Shown here: positions 55,138 to 64,000 of the stretch, piece after piece
Layout of the letters: every line of letters starts with the position of its first letter
Position numbering within the stretch: the stretch's first letter is position 1
Origin: DASCOT01 sp965197275
Lineage (GTDB): Bacteria; Acidobacteriota; UBA890; WLXD01
Direction: 5' to 3'
DNA: 64,000 nt
Assembly (NCBI GenBank): GCA_965197275.1
Contig: CBDAMQ010000033.1
Coordinates: forward strand, 372,001 to 436,000
Notes under the pieces: generated by a model
What the model was told of the DNA's origin: nothing
The model's input: only the letters and a program-made list of their open reading frames with translations
Database searches by the model: none
Program-made: the position numbers and the translations under genes

Positions 55138-56562
55138 GTGACGCAAGCCGAACAGGTCATCGAGCCGGATATGACTCCCGTCCAAAAATTCGGCGAGGCG
55201 ATCGCCGACCGGGTAGAGCGGTGGATGCCGAGCCCGTTCCTATTCGCCATCCTCCTGACCTACGTCGCCGCGGTTGCCGCGTTGATCTCGGAAGGGTCCG
55301 CAGTCACCGAGATCGCGCTGTCATGGTACGGAGGCTTCTGGGCTCTGCTGCAGTTCGCGATGCAGATGGTGATCATCCTCGTGACCGCCAATGTGGTGGC
55401 GTATCACCCGCGGGTGAGGAGTGTGATCCTGAGCCTCGTTCGGATTCCCAAGAACGGTCGGCAGGCCGTTGTTCTGGTAGGCGTGGGATCGATGCTGACC
55501 GGATGGATCTCCTGGGGTTTGGGGCTCATCTTCGGAGGGATCATGGCCCGTGAGATGGGCAGCCACGCCGCCCGAAAGGGGATGGCGGCCCACTATCCGT
55601 TGTTGGCAGTGGCGGGCTACATGGGAATGAGCCTCACGTGGGGATGGGGGCTGTCCAGCTCCGCCGGTCTCCTTCAAGCGACCGAGGGAAACGCGCTCAT
55701 GCGGATGGGCTTCGTCGATCGCGTGATCCCATCGACGGAGTGGGTGTTCCACCCCTATCCGCTGATTCTCACCGCCCTGTCGATCATCTTCGGCTCCATC
55801 ATGCTGTATCTGCTGAGCCCGCCCGATGAGAACTGCAGGCCGATCGGGTATTACGTCGACGACGACGGTGGGGATACGCGATCGGAGACAACCCCGGCCG
55901 CGCAAGCGGCTCCTGCCGGTGCCGCCAAGCCGGCGCTCGCCGACCGGATCGACAACAGCAGGTTCCTCGGGGGCGTCATTGCGTTGACCGGTGTTGTGCT
56001 GTTTCTGAGACAGTTCTTCACCCAAGGGCTCGGGGCGCTGGACCTGAACAACTTCAACTTCGGGTTCCTGATGATCGGAATGTTGCTCTACGTCAGCCCC
56101 ACCAAGTACCTGCGCGAGTTCTACGACTCCGTTCAGGGGAGCGCGGGCGTCGTCCTGCTGTTCCCGTTCTACGCCGGCATCATCGGAATCATGACCGGGA
56201 CGGGGCTGGTCGATACCATGACCGCCTCGCTGCTGTCGATCGCCACGCCGGAGAACTTCGCGGTGACCGCCTGGATCACCGGAGGGGTCCTCAACATCTT
56301 CGTGCCGTCAGCGGGAGGTGAGTGGGCGATCATCGGTGGCCCCATGATGGTGGCCGGTGCCGAGTTGGGCATCCCTCACGGCCAAACGATCGCCGCCTAC
56401 GCGGTCGGGGACGCACACACGAACCTCCTCAATCCGTTTTGGGCCATCCCGCTGCTGGCCATCACCGGCCTCCGGGCTCGGGACATGTTCGGCTATGCGA
56501 TCACCATGATGATCCTGCTCGTCCCGTTTCTGGCGATCGTGCTCTACGTTCTGCCCTACTGA
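55138..56562 (+). CDS. AtoE-type short-chain fatty acid transporter
   Basis: A 474-residue membrane protein from a GTG with AGGAG upstream. The family pattern is clear: RVERWMPSPFLFAILLTYVAAV at the start, GWISWGLGLIFGGIMAREMG and HYPLLAVAGYMGMSLTWGWGLSSS in the first half, and NIFVPSAGGEWAIIGGPMMVAGAELG with the C-terminal GDAHTNLLNPFWAIPLL. Members take up acetoacetate, butyrate and similar acids with protons. About twelve membrane helices are expected. It begins a plus-strand group of a transporter, a HAD enzyme and a flavoprotein, which may act on the same compound. Confidence 0.92.
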   Translation: MTQAEQVIEPDMTPVQKFGEAIADRVERWMPSPFLFAILLTYVAAVAALISEGSAVTEIALSWYGGFWALLQFAMQMVIILVTANVVAYHPRVRSVILSLVRIPKNGRQAVVLVGVGSMLTGWISWGLGLIFGGIMAREMGSHAARKGMAAHYPLLAVAGYMGMSLTWGWGLSSSAGLLQATEGNALMRMGFVDRVIPSTEWVFHPYPLILTALSIIFGSIMLYLLSPPDENCRPIGYYVDDDGGDTRSETTPAAQAAPAGAAKPALADRIDNSRFLGGVIALTGVVLFLRQFFTQGLGALDLNNFNFGFLMIGMLLYVSPTKYLREFYDSVQGSAGVVLLFPFYAGIIGIMTGTGLVDTMTASLLSIATPENFAVTAWITGGVLNIFVPSAGGEWAIIGGPMMVAGAELGIPHGQTIAAYAVGDAHTNLLNPFWAIPLLAITGLRARDMFGYAITMMILLVPFLAIVLYVLPY

Positions 56563-56646
56563 CGAGGCACACCAGGGTCATCACATGGCAGCATACGCAA
56601 CCTGTCCACTCGCACCTCACATGAAGCAACCCACCGAGGCGACCCT

Positions 56647-57381
56647 GTGAGTCCCGAACGGCTGAGGGACTTCAAAGTCCTCACATTCGACTGCTACGGG
56701 ACGCTGATTGACTGGGAGACGGGAATCCTCAATGAGCTCAAGCCGTGGGCTGCTCGACGCGGTCTGACTCTGGGTAACGACGCGCTGTTGACGGCCTTTG
56801 CCGAGGAGGAAGCGGCGTGCGAGAGGAGCACGCCAGAGAAGCTCTACCCCCAGCTTCTGGAGTCGGTGCTCGAGCGGCTCGCGGAGCGCTGGTCCGTACT
56901 GCTCGACGAGGGGCAGGCCCCGGAGTTCGGACGGTCCGTGGGCAGGTGGCCGGCGTTCCCCGACAGCCCGGAGGCTCTGGCGTATCTCCAGGAGCACTAC
57001 AAACTGGTGATCCTCTCCAACGTCGACCGCGATTCCTTCGCGCTGAGCGAGTCGCGGCTGGGGGTCAAGTTCGATCGAGTCATCACTGCTCAGGACGTCG
57101 GCTCGTATAAGCCCGACGTGCGGAACTTCCACTACTTGCTGGAGGACCTGCTACGGACCCTGGGGGCTGGACCTGAGGTGATCCTGCATACGGCGCAGAG
57201 TCTCTTCCACGACATCGTTCCCGCCAAGGGCTTGGGATTGACGACGATGTGGGTCAATCGCCAGAAAGAATCCGATGGATGGGGTGCCACGCCGCCGGTG
57301 GAAGCTGAGGGCGCAACGCCGGATCTCGAGGTGGCTGGCATGGCGGAGCTCGTCGCACTACACCAGGCAGTCCTGGCGTGA
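56647..57381 (+). CDS. Haloacid dehalogenase type II-like HAD hydrolase
   Basis: A 244-residue protein from a GTG at 56647. HAD motif I is LTFDCYGTLIDW (nucleophile Asp15), motif II ILSNVD, and motif III-IV YKPDVRNFHYLL. The WPAFPDSPEALAYLQ cap helices match type II 2-haloacid dehalogenases, though other HAD phosphatases share them. The substrate is therefore open. The gene overlaps the flavoprotein start by 4 bp (GTGA), so they are co-translated. It is 84 bp downstream of the transporter. Confidence 0.88.
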   Translation: MSPERLRDFKVLTFDCYGTLIDWETGILNELKPWAARRGLTLGNDALLTAFAEEEAACERSTPEKLYPQLLESVLERLAERWSVLLDEGQAPEFGRSVGRWPAFPDSPEALAYLQEHYKLVILSNVDRDSFALSESRLGVKFDRVITAQDVGSYKPDVRNFHYLLEDLLRTLGAGPEVILHTAQSLFHDIVPAKGLGLTTMWVNRQKESDGWGATPPVEAEGATPDLEVAGMAELVALHQAVLA

Positions 57382-59357
57382 CCAACGACAGCGATCGCGC
57401 ATTGGGTATGCACCGACCGATCAAGCGTCGGGACTTCGTTTCGGGGGTCAGCGCCGTGGTGGGTGGAGCCATGGTGATCCCGGGAATCACCCGGCCCGCG
57501 GTGCCGACGCCGCCTCAGGTCAGACCAGGTGACGCCGAGAGCTACCCGCCTCTCCGGACAGGGTTGCGCGGTGCCCACCCGGGGTCCTTCGAGGTGGCGC
57601 ACAGGACGCGCGACGGGGCCAACTGGGAAGGCGCCGAGCCGGTCGACGAAAGCTACGACGCCGTCGTCGTCGGAGGTGGCCTCAGCGGTCTGGCCGCGGC
57701 GTACGCCTATCGTCAGATGACGGGTCCGGAAGCTCGCATTCTGATCCTCGACAATCACGACGACTTCGGCGGCCACGCCAAGCGAAACGAGTTCGAGACA
57801 AGTGCGGGGACGCTGATCTCGAACGGGGGCTCGTCCTACATGGTCCGGCCGGTGACCTACCCCGCGCCGGTCATGGCCATGCTCCGCGATATCGGTGTCG
57901 AGCTCGACGAGCCGACGAACGGTCTGGATTCGAGCGCTTTCCGCAGCCGCGGGATGGTGCGGGGGACGTTTTTCGACCGTGAGACATTCGGGGAGGATCG
58001 GCTGGTCACCGGTGGCAGTCTTTCGCAACCGACGCGCGAGTTCCTCGCTCGGACGCCCTTGTCGGAGCGCGTGCGGGCGGACCTCCGTCGCCTTTACGCC
58101 GGGGAGGACTACCTCGCCGGTATGAGCGCGGAGGAGAAGGAAACCAGTCTGCAGCGGATCAGCTATCGCGACTATCTGCTCGACGTCGCAAGGGTCCATC
58201 CTGACGCCCTTACGCTGGTCGGAAGCGTCTGGGCGCTCTCCCAGGACACCGCGAGCGCCTGGTTCGCTTTCTACCGCGGTGGGTTGGGCTTCGAGGGCCT
58301 CGGGCTGACTCGCCCGCCCTTCTCTCCGGAACGGTCCGAGGAGGGGCACGAATCCGTGACCTTCCCCGCCGGCAACTCCGACATCGCGCGGCTCATCGTT
58401 CGCTCGCTGATTCCGGCCACGCTTCCGGCGGGCCGAATGGCGGATCGCATCCTGGATCGCGTCGACTACTCGAAGCTCGACGAGCCGAGCTCGCCGGTGC
58501 GGATCCGGCTGAAGAGCATCGCCGTTCGGGTTGAGCATCGGGGCGAGGCACCGGTCGGCCGCCTACGCACGGACGATCGGGAGACCGCGGTTACCTATGT
58601 CCGGGAGGCTAGGCTGTACCGAGTTCGCTCGAAGGGGACCATTCTCGCTTGCGACAACTCGATGATCCCGTATATCTGTCCGGAGTTGCCCGAGAAGCAG
58701 CGGGACGCGCTCCTCCTCACCGATCGGGCGGTGAACATGATGACCACGGTCGTGGTTCGGAGCTGGACGTCCTTCGAACGGTTGGGCATCACGGGGGTGG
58801 ACAGCCCGGGGATGTTCTACAACACGTTCAACCTCCGTACACCGAGGCAGTTCGGCGCGAACCGGCCGCAACTCGACCCGGCGAAGCCGGCGCTGGTGGG
58901 ATTGCAGAGCCCGTCCGGGGTTCTGCACCACAGCACCATGGTTCGGGAGCTGTTCGGCGGCAGTCCACCCGCGCCCGGCACTCCTGTCCGGGAGCAGCTC
59001 GCGGCGCTTCGGACCCGTATGTTGAGGACCTCGTTCGAGGACTTCGAGCGTCGGATTCGCGAGCAGCTTGCGCGGGTGCTATCGGCCGGCGGTTTCGATC
59101 CTGCCCGCGACATCGAGACCATCACCATCAATCGTTGGCCGCACGGGTTCGCGATGGGAACCAACGCGCTATTCGATCCCGCCGAGTGGACGGGCGACAA
59201 CCATCCCAACGTCGTTGGCCATCAGCGGTTCGGGAGGATCACCATCGCGAACTCCGACGCGGCCGGCCTGAGCCTCGCGCAGGCGGCGATGGACGAGGGC
59301 TATCGTGCCGCGACCGAATTGGTGCCTCGGAACTACGGGTACTTCAACGAAATCTGA
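57378..59357 (+). CDS. Spermidine-dehydrogenase-like FAD oxidoreductase, Tat-exported
   Basis: A 659-residue flavoprotein starting in GTGA overlap with the HAD gene (an internal Met at 57408 is the alternative). A Tat leader is present (IKRRDFVSGVSAVVGG). The rest follows the spermidine dehydrogenase pattern: YPPLRTGLRGAHPGSFEVAH, the FAD loop VVVGGGLSGLAAAYAYRQM, the ILDNHDDFGGHAKRNEFE segment, and RWPHGFAMGTNALF near the end. The known enzyme of the family oxidises polyamines in the periplasm of Gram-negative bacteria. It joins the dimethylglycine-dehydrogenase-like gene in suggesting amine use. No haem motif is obvious. Confidence 0.88.
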   Translation: MTNDSDRALGMHRPIKRRDFVSGVSAVVGGAMVIPGITRPAVPTPPQVRPGDAESYPPLRTGLRGAHPGSFEVAHRTRDGANWEGAEPVDESYDAVVVGGGLSGLAAAYAYRQMTGPEARILILDNHDDFGGHAKRNEFETSAGTLISNGGSSYMVRPVTYPAPVMAMLRDIGVELDEPTNGLDSSAFRSRGMVRGTFFDRETFGEDRLVTGGSLSQPTREFLARTPLSERVRADLRRLYAGEDYLAGMSAEEKETSLQRISYRDYLLDVARVHPDALTLVGSVWALSQDTASAWFAFYRGGLGFEGLGLTRPPFSPERSEEGHESVTFPAGNSDIARLIVRSLIPATLPAGRMADRILDRVDYSKLDEPSSPVRIRLKSIAVRVEHRGEAPVGRLRTDDRETAVTYVREARLYRVRSKGTILACDNSMIPYICPELPEKQRDALLLTDRAVNMMTTVVVRSWTSFERLGITGVDSPGMFYNTFNLRTPRQFGANRPQLDPAKPALVGLQSPSGVLHHSTMVRELFGGSPPAPGTPVREQLAALRTRMLRTSFEDFERRIREQLARVLSAGGFDPARDIETITINRWPHGFAMGTNALFDPAEWTGDNHPNVVGHQRFGRITIANSDAAGLSLAQAAMDEGYRAATELVPRNYGYFNEI

Positions 59358-59414
59358 TTCCAGGGCGCGCGAGATCGCGATCGGTGAGGAGCGACATCTC
59401 GAACCTCATCCGCG

Positions 59415-60893
59415 TCAAGAGCGAGCGGCACGGGCAAACGGGTTGAGAATCCCGAGCCGATCACGCAACGGCACGACGTTGCCCTCTGCATCGCGTAGAG
59501 GCCAAGGCGGATCGACACCCTGGGTGAGCGGGGTTGCTATCAGCACACCCAAGGCACTTGCCAACAAACCGAAGAGATCCGCCGGCAGGGTAGGGAACAG
59601 CCTGCCGCTGACGAGCCAGATCATGACTCCGGCGATCATGCCGGTAAGGGCGCCACAACGATTCGCCTTCGACCACCAGATCCCAGCGATAAACGGCGCC
59701 GCCATACACACCAGGGTGATCGAGACGGCATCGAGCATCAGCGAGTAGATCGTCCGCACGTAGAGCGCAATCACGAGCGCCGTGGAACCGAGTACAGGGA
59801 CCGCGAGGCGCGCCGTCATCAGACGTGTCCGATCGCTGACCCCGGGAAAGAAGAAGGGCACGATGTCCGAAGCGACGATGCTGGCCGGCGACAGCAATGC
59901 GCTGTCGGCGCTGCTCATGATCGCGGCCAGCAGCGCCCCGACGAAAATCGCCATCGCAACCGGATGTAGGAGCCGCATCGCCAACTCGGGGACGACGAGC
60001 TCCGGGTCGACCAACCCCGGTAACGCGATCGCGCCGGCCATGCCCAAGAAGACCGGGATCATGCCGATGGTCAGATATCCGATTGCAGCCAGATAGGCGG
60101 CGTTCTGGGCTACAGACTCATCGCGACTCGACAGTGTTCGTTGCAGGACGTTCTGACTCGGCAAGCTGCCAATACCGACGATCGCCCAAGCTCGCAGATA
60201 ATGAAGCCAAGAACCAAAGTCGTGCTGTCGCGGAACGATGCGGAAGCTGCCCTCGGGCAACGACGCCATCACGGCACCAACGCCACCGAGCTCGCTGACG
60301 ACGAGTGGCAACATCAGCACCAAACCCACTGTCAAGATCAAGACCTGGGCGAAATCGGTCAACGCGACCGCCCACATCCCGCCCGCCGCCGTATAAGCCA
60401 GGACGATGACGGTGGCGATCAGGACTCCCGTAGTGGTCGAGATCCCCACAAGCGCATGTAGGATGTAGCCGAAGGCAACCAGTTGCGCACCGGACCAGCC
60501 GACGTTGGTGATACAGATCGCCACCGCCGCCAGCATGCCTGCGGTATCACCGTATCGGCTCTTGAAGAAGCCGACGACGGTCAGCAATCGCAGCCGGCGC
60601 AGCATACGAGCAAAGAACAGACCGATCAGAACGAGCACCAATGCAGCAGCAAAGGGAACCGCGATGACGCCCAGAAAGCCGTCTTCATACGCGGCGCCGG
60701 CGGCACCCATCACGGTCCCAGCCGACATCCAGGTCGCCACTAGCGTCGACGTGCAGAGCCACAGGGGAAGACTGCGTCCGGCGACGACGAACTCGTCGGC
60801 GCTCCTGACACGGCGCGCAGCGACAATGCCGATCACCAGCATGCCGAGAAGATAGAAACCGACACCGGTGAGAACGATCTGTTGATCGCTCAA
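59415..60893 (-). CDS. Sodium:solute symporter (SSS family)
   Basis: A 492-residue protein with about 13 membrane helices, starting at a TTG (60893). It opens LTGVGFYLLGMLVIGIVAARRVRSADEFVVAGRSLPLW, the usual SSS helix and loop, followed by LVATWMSAGTVMGAAGAAY and TAAGGMWAVALTDFAQVLIL, the family signature. MSSADSALLSPASIVASDIV near the middle of the second half is the SSS Na+ site 2 region. Substrates of the family include proline, pantothenate and amines. It is convergent with the flavoprotein and divergent from the cupin, so it may bring in the substrate of either gene. Confidence 0.92.
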   Translation of the reverse strand: MSDQQIVLTGVGFYLLGMLVIGIVAARRVRSADEFVVAGRSLPLWLCTSTLVATWMSAGTVMGAAGAAYEDGFLGVIAVPFAAALVLVLIGLFFARMLRRLRLLTVVGFFKSRYGDTAGMLAAVAICITNVGWSGAQLVAFGYILHALVGISTTTGVLIATVIVLAYTAAGGMWAVALTDFAQVLILTVGLVLMLPLVVSELGGVGAVMASLPEGSFRIVPRQHDFGSWLHYLRAWAIVGIGSLPSQNVLQRTLSSRDESVAQNAAYLAAIGYLTIGMIPVFLGMAGAIALPGLVDPELVVPELAMRLLHPVAMAIFVGALLAAIMSSADSALLSPASIVASDIVPFFFPGVSDRTRLMTARLAVPVLGSTALVIALYVRTIYSLMLDAVSITLVCMAAPFIAGIWWSKANRCGALTGMIAGVMIWLVSGRLFPTLPADLFGLLASALGVLIATPLTQGVDPPWPLRDAEGNVVPLRDRLGILNPFARAARS

Positions 60894-60967
60894 GGTACCG
60901 GGTTCTCGGCCGGTTTCTTCGTCAGGTCAGATACCGCAATCTTCCAGCCCACAGAGGTGCCGACGCC

Positions 60968-61414
60968 ATGAATGAAAGTGAAATCAAGCCGCAGGTCGTG
61001 AGGGAAGGCGACGTGAAGATGGTGGGGCCGGGTCACGACGACAGCCACTACATCTCCGTTCCCATCAAGCAGTTCTTCCGGCTGAAGGACGTGGGCAACA
61101 TCGGTGTCTGTCACATGGAACCGGGTGATGAGACCTGCGTGTTCGCAATCGAAGAAGAAGACGATGGAACGGCGCCGCATCACTATGGCGCCTGTGACGA
61201 GTTCTACTACATCCTGTATGGCGAGTTTAAGGTTTGGTGGGGAAAAGACGCCGCCAATCTGGACGAGTCGTACACGCTCGAAGAAGGCGACTGCGCGTAT
61301 TATCCGACCGGCTGGAAGTACAAGGTGAAGAACACCGGGAGCTCGCCCGGCAAGTTCTTCTACTACATGTCATCGCCGCGCAGCGGGGTTCAGCGGCTCG
61401 ATAGGGTGACCTAG
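60968..61414 (+). CDS. Cupin-domain protein
   Basis: A 148-residue single cupin. Motif 1 reads GTAPHHYGACDEFYYILYGEFKVWWG (His and Glu metal ligands), and motif 2 YTLEEGDCAYYPTGWKYKVKNTG. Small cupins of this kind bind a metal and act as isomerases, dioxygenases or sensors; the sequence does not say which. It lies 44 bp before the amidohydrolase and is likely to be co-transcribed. Confidence 0.85.
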   Translation: MNESEIKPQVVREGDVKMVGPGHDDSHYISVPIKQFFRLKDVGNIGVCHMEPGDETCVFAIEEEDDGTAPHHYGACDEFYYILYGEFKVWWGKDAANLDESYTLEEGDCAYYPTGWKYKVKNTGSSPGKFFYYMSSPRSGVQRLDRVT

Positions 61415-61458
61415 GGGCCAGGCCCGCCACGCTTCCACAACGGAGGATGAGTCAGAGG

Positions 61459-63096
61459 ATGCAAGCGGACCTCGTACTGTTGAACGGCAAGATCGTCACG
61501 ATGGACGCTGCGGGCTCCGCCGTCCAGGCGCTGGCGGTGGGCGGCGATCGACTCATTGCGGTCGGCACGAACGCCGATGTCGAACCCCTGCGCGGCAAGA
61601 ACACTCGGACGATCGACCTTGAAGGCCGCGTCGTTCTTCCGGGGTTCATCGATGCCCACGTTCACGTGGACTGCGCGGCCGTCAATACGAAGCTCGCTAC
61701 CAGTTGTCACATCCCGCCCGTCGACTACGTCGAAGTTCTCGGTACCACTGGGTCCAAGGAAGCCATCTTGAATTTCGTCGAGCAGACTGTGCAGGAGACT
61801 CCCGCCGGGGAGTGGATCATCGGCCAGGGACGGTTCACGCTCGAAGTCGACGGGAACTCACCCAGCAAGGCTCAACTCGACGCAATTGCTCCAACCCACC
61901 CCGTCATGATCCGCTACAGCGCGCATTCACAGCTGCTCAACAGCAAGGCGCTCGAGCTCGTAGGCATCACCCGAGATCGTCCGACGCAAGAAGAGCTGGA
62001 CGAGGTCGCTCCTGGGGCTCGAGTACGCCGGGATCCTGCAACCGGTGAGCCGACCGGCGTAGTGAATGAGTGCATCGACTGGGTCTTTCCTCGCGGTAGC
62101 CCGTGGACATACGACGAGTTCCGTCGCGCCATTCGCCAAACCTGCGAGGAAGCGAGTCGTTTCGGCGTGACGGGTATCCACGAGTTCGTGTGCTGGCCCG
62201 ATAGCGCGCGTGTCTATCAGGAGCTCTTCAGAGATGGAGAATTGCCCCTCCGCGTTCAGCTCTGCCCTTGCGTTTGGGGCCTGATGCAAACGCTGGACAT
62301 GGACTCCCTGGTGAGCCTCGGCTTGCAGACCGGCTTCGGCAACGACTGGATCAAATTCGGGAGCGCAAAGATCTTCGTCGATGGCGAAGGGCGCGATGAG
62401 AACGGCGTTGGTGAAATGTGGCCTCGAATCAATCAGGACCGGCTCGATGCCCTCGTAGCCGGTGCCCACCGTGCCGGCATTCGCGTGATGATGCACGCGA
62501 CATCGCGCCAAGGTCAGGACATGGCGATCCGAGCCATCGAGGCCGCACTACGGGATTTCCCGAAATCGGATCATCGTCACCGCATCGAGCATTTCGCGGG
62601 TGACCACTGGCCCGAGGGCCTGGCGCGTTTGAAGCAGTCAGGAATCATTCCGGTTCCGACTCCGTACAGCTCCTGGGGATGGTACGGCGATGCCTGGCTC
62701 GACTCCGCCGCGCCGGGTGATAAAGCCGTCCCGTATCGATCGTTGCTGGATGAGGGCTTCATGCCGCCGGGCAACTCCGACTGCATGGGAACGGAGCCCG
62801 AGGCGTTGAATCCGTGGTGGAGCATCTGGTGTGTCGTGGCGCGAAAGACCCGAAGTGGGCGTTCGATCTGCCCCGAGGAAGGCCTCGATGTGCTGGTGGC
62901 GATTCGCCTCTACACGACGTACTCTGCGTACGCGGGCTTCGAGGAAACCAGCAAAGGCTCGCTCGAGCCCGGCAAGCTTGCGGATTTGATCGTTCTCTCC
63001 GAGGATCCCTTCGAGATTGCGGTGGATGCTCTGAAAGACTTGCAGGTGGAGACCACGGTCGTAGGTGGTCGCGTCGTTCACCAGGGACGTGGCTGA
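61459..63096 (+). CDS. Amidohydrolase (YtcJ-like, amidohydrolase 3 family)
   Basis: A 545-residue metal hydrolase. The start at 61459 (MQADLVLLNGKIVTMD) is preferred to an ATG at 61447, because the only good ribosome site (GGAGG 61442-61446) touches the latter. Seen in order: GFIDAHVHVD (first metal ligands), the SAHSQLLNSKALELVGI segment, VMMHATSRQGQDMAIRA and DHRHRIEHFAGD (His ligands of the barrel), and LEPGKLADLIVLSEDPFEI at the end. Such enzymes hydrolyse amides, often aromatic or polyamine-derived; the exact substrate is not known. The gene goes with the cupin, and its relation to the transporter is inferred. Confidence 0.9.
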   Translation: MQADLVLLNGKIVTMDAAGSAVQALAVGGDRLIAVGTNADVEPLRGKNTRTIDLEGRVVLPGFIDAHVHVDCAAVNTKLATSCHIPPVDYVEVLGTTGSKEAILNFVEQTVQETPAGEWIIGQGRFTLEVDGNSPSKAQLDAIAPTHPVMIRYSAHSQLLNSKALELVGITRDRPTQEELDEVAPGARVRRDPATGEPTGVVNECIDWVFPRGSPWTYDEFRRAIRQTCEEASRFGVTGIHEFVCWPDSARVYQELFRDGELPLRVQLCPCVWGLMQTLDMDSLVSLGLQTGFGNDWIKFGSAKIFVDGEGRDENGVGEMWPRINQDRLDALVAGAHRAGIRVMMHATSRQGQDMAIRAIEAALRDFPKSDHRHRIEHFAGDHWPEGLARLKQSGIIPVPTPYSSWGWYGDAWLDSAAPGDKAVPYRSLLDEGFMPPGNSDCMGTEPEALNPWWSIWCVVARKTRSGRSICPEEGLDVLVAIRLYTTYSAYAGFEETSKGSLEPGKLADLIVLSEDPFEIAVDALKDLQVETTVVGGRVVHQGRG

Positions 63097-63192
63097 GGTC
63101 ACGCACCTGATCTGCCCCAAGTGCCCGGGCCAAGGCATGGCAGCTCGCTTTCTATGGAGTCGAGCGGCGCTTCCGAATAGAGGGATGAGTGC

Positions 63193-64000
63193 TCACGGTA
63201 GCGGAGCCTCGGCAAGCTTGCCGGCGGCTTCCCGGAGCTTGCCGCCCACTATGAACAGCGCTTGGCGCAGCGAGCCCTCCGCCTGCGCCTCGAGCCTGGC
63301 GATCCTGGAGACCAGACCTGAACTACTGCCGCCCACCCTGAGCTGCGAGTAGATAGCGTGGAGTTCCGGACTGACCGGACGCGGGTGCTGGTCAAACTCC
63401 CGTATCCAACCGATCGGCTCGTAAGAGAGCAGTCTTTCTGCGCCGTAGGTCTCCGTTGAGACCCGCTTGCCCCACTGCATCGTGTTGACGTCCTCGAGCG
63501 CCCTCGCCGCCGCCTCCGTATCCCCTGCTGCAGCAGCGAGACGAGCCCTCTGGAGAGCGGCGAAGTCTTCTGCGTAGCGGCTTCCTCGCAGGCGCTCTTC
63601 TGTGTTCAGTAGCCAAGGAACGAGGTCGTGGCGGGTGTTCATCAGCAATGCGTTCAGCACGGTTGCATTGGCCCCGTCACCTATCGACGAATAGGCCGCC
63701 TCTGCTTTGTCGGCCTGCCTACGTAGAATGTCGGCCCCCTCCTGAGCCTCGCGGAGCAGCTCGGACATCCCGGCCTCGGAGAGTGCCCCCTCTATGCTCC
63801 GGAGTTGCCCGGTCACCCAGTCGGCGACGTCCGAGAAACGGATTGGCAAGACGACCGATTGATCGACCCGCAGCACGCCGAGCGCTCCGAGCCGCAGGTC
63901 GTCGATCAGGTTGGTGTAGTCGTCGGCACGGTAGACGTCATGCTCGGTGTGGTAGTAGCGGCCGAATTCACCCTCCCAGGAGAGATAGGAGACCGCTCCG
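63193..64000 (-). CDS. M28 family peptidase (partial, glutamate-carboxypeptidase-like C-terminus)
   Basis: The frame enters from the right edge and gives the last ~268 residues: AVSYLSWEGEFGRYYHTEHDVYRADDYTNL, where YHTEHDVY supplies the last zinc-ligand His of PSMA-like M28 peptidases, followed by a helical dimerisation-type domain (LRRQADKAEAAYSS, LPIRFSDVADWVTGQL) and a stop at 63193. The catalytic first part is outside the window. It would be an exported peptidase like the M28 enzyme at 40827-42365. It is convergent with the amidohydrolase. Confidence 0.85.
   Translation of the reverse strand, partial: GAVSYLSWEGEFGRYYHTEHDVYRADDYTNLIDDLRLGALGVLRVDQSVVLPIRFSDVADWVTGQLRSIEGALSEAGMSELLREAQEGADILRRQADKAEAAYSSIGDGANATVLNALLMNTRHDLVPWLLNTEERLRGSRYAEDFAALQRARLAAAAGDTEAAARALEDVNTMQWGKRVSTETYGAERLLSYEPIGWIREFDQHPRPVSPELHAIYSQLRVGGSSSGLVSRIARLEAQAEGSLRQALFIVGGKLREAAGKLAEAPLP

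Noticed and set aside
1..64000. Search for CRISPR arrays, tRNA/rRNA genes, phage or defence modules
   Set aside because: No regularly spaced repeats, no cloverleaf-like or rRNA segments, and no nuclease, toxin-antitoxin or phage structural genes were seen by eye; the only complete mobile element is the IS3-type insertion.

Overview
The window is a GC-rich chromosomal segment (no plasmid, phage or defence genes seen) whose gene content points to an Acidobacteriota-like bacterium. The pointers are two large duplicated-FtsX/MacB permeases each behind a PadR regulator, a VWFA-related secreted protein of the acidobacterial type, a serine/threonine kinase-TolB-TPR gene, BNR/sortilin-like and PQQ-type propellers, and several Tat-exported oxidoreductases. 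The lineage is an inference from family content, not from a marker gene. No rRNA, tRNA or CRISPR array was seen.

Layout. 1-2012: end of a RnfD/UnbU-like membrane protein, a ~275-bp MITE-like element, and a ceramide-desaturase (DES1) homologue. 2143-6564 (minus): an operon for a peptide-type ABC importer (binding lipoprotein, two permeases) with a creatinase-fold enzyme inside and no ATPase. 6739-10470 (plus): Tat-exported FMN hydroxy-acid oxidase, small membrane protein, S9 lipoprotein peptidase. 10502-12912 (minus): a kinase-TolB-TPR gene broken by a nonsense codon and a frameshift. 13046-16041 (minus): padR plus large permease behind a perfect 32-bp palindrome. 16312-22082: C69 peptidase, an unusual DUF1028-TPR-cyclophilin fusion, a radical SAM protein and a GDSL hydrolase. 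22253-26561: frameshifted MFS transporter and a second PadR/permease module. 26614-38215: gamma-glutamyltransferase, VWFA protein, two-subunit molybdenum hydroxylase, two PQQ-type propellers and small envelope proteins. 38319-49554: dimethylglycine/sarcosine dehydrogenase-like flavoprotein, M28 peptidase, BNR-repeat protein, 3-hydroxyisobutyrate-dehydrogenase-like and aldo/keto reductases, frameshifted PLP decarboxylase. 49850-54798: a decayed zone with an enolase-superfamily remnant, a frameshifted FGE-fold protein, a glycoside-hydrolase remnant, and an SGNH gene split by an intact IS3/IS407-type element with a 4-bp target duplication. 55138-63096: a catabolic group with AtoE-type carboxylate transporter, HAD dehalogenase, spermidine-dehydrogenase-like flavoprotein, SSS symporter, cupin and amidohydrolase. 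The window ends in a partial M28 peptidase.

Taken together the region describes a heterotroph living on peptides and amines: many exported peptidases (S9, C69, M28 twice, GGT), peptide and carboxylate uptake, and flavin or molybdenum oxidation of amines and hydroxy acids. Several genes carry single-base frameshifts in conserved family sequence. Either recent decay or base-calling errors explains them, and read data would decide. I did not find a coherent new defence or mobile system. The best leads are the DUF1028-cyclophilin fusion, the bacterial DES1 homologue next to a MITE, the ATPase-less importer with its Asp-to-Asn creatinase-fold enzyme, the PadR palindrome, and the IS-split gene.
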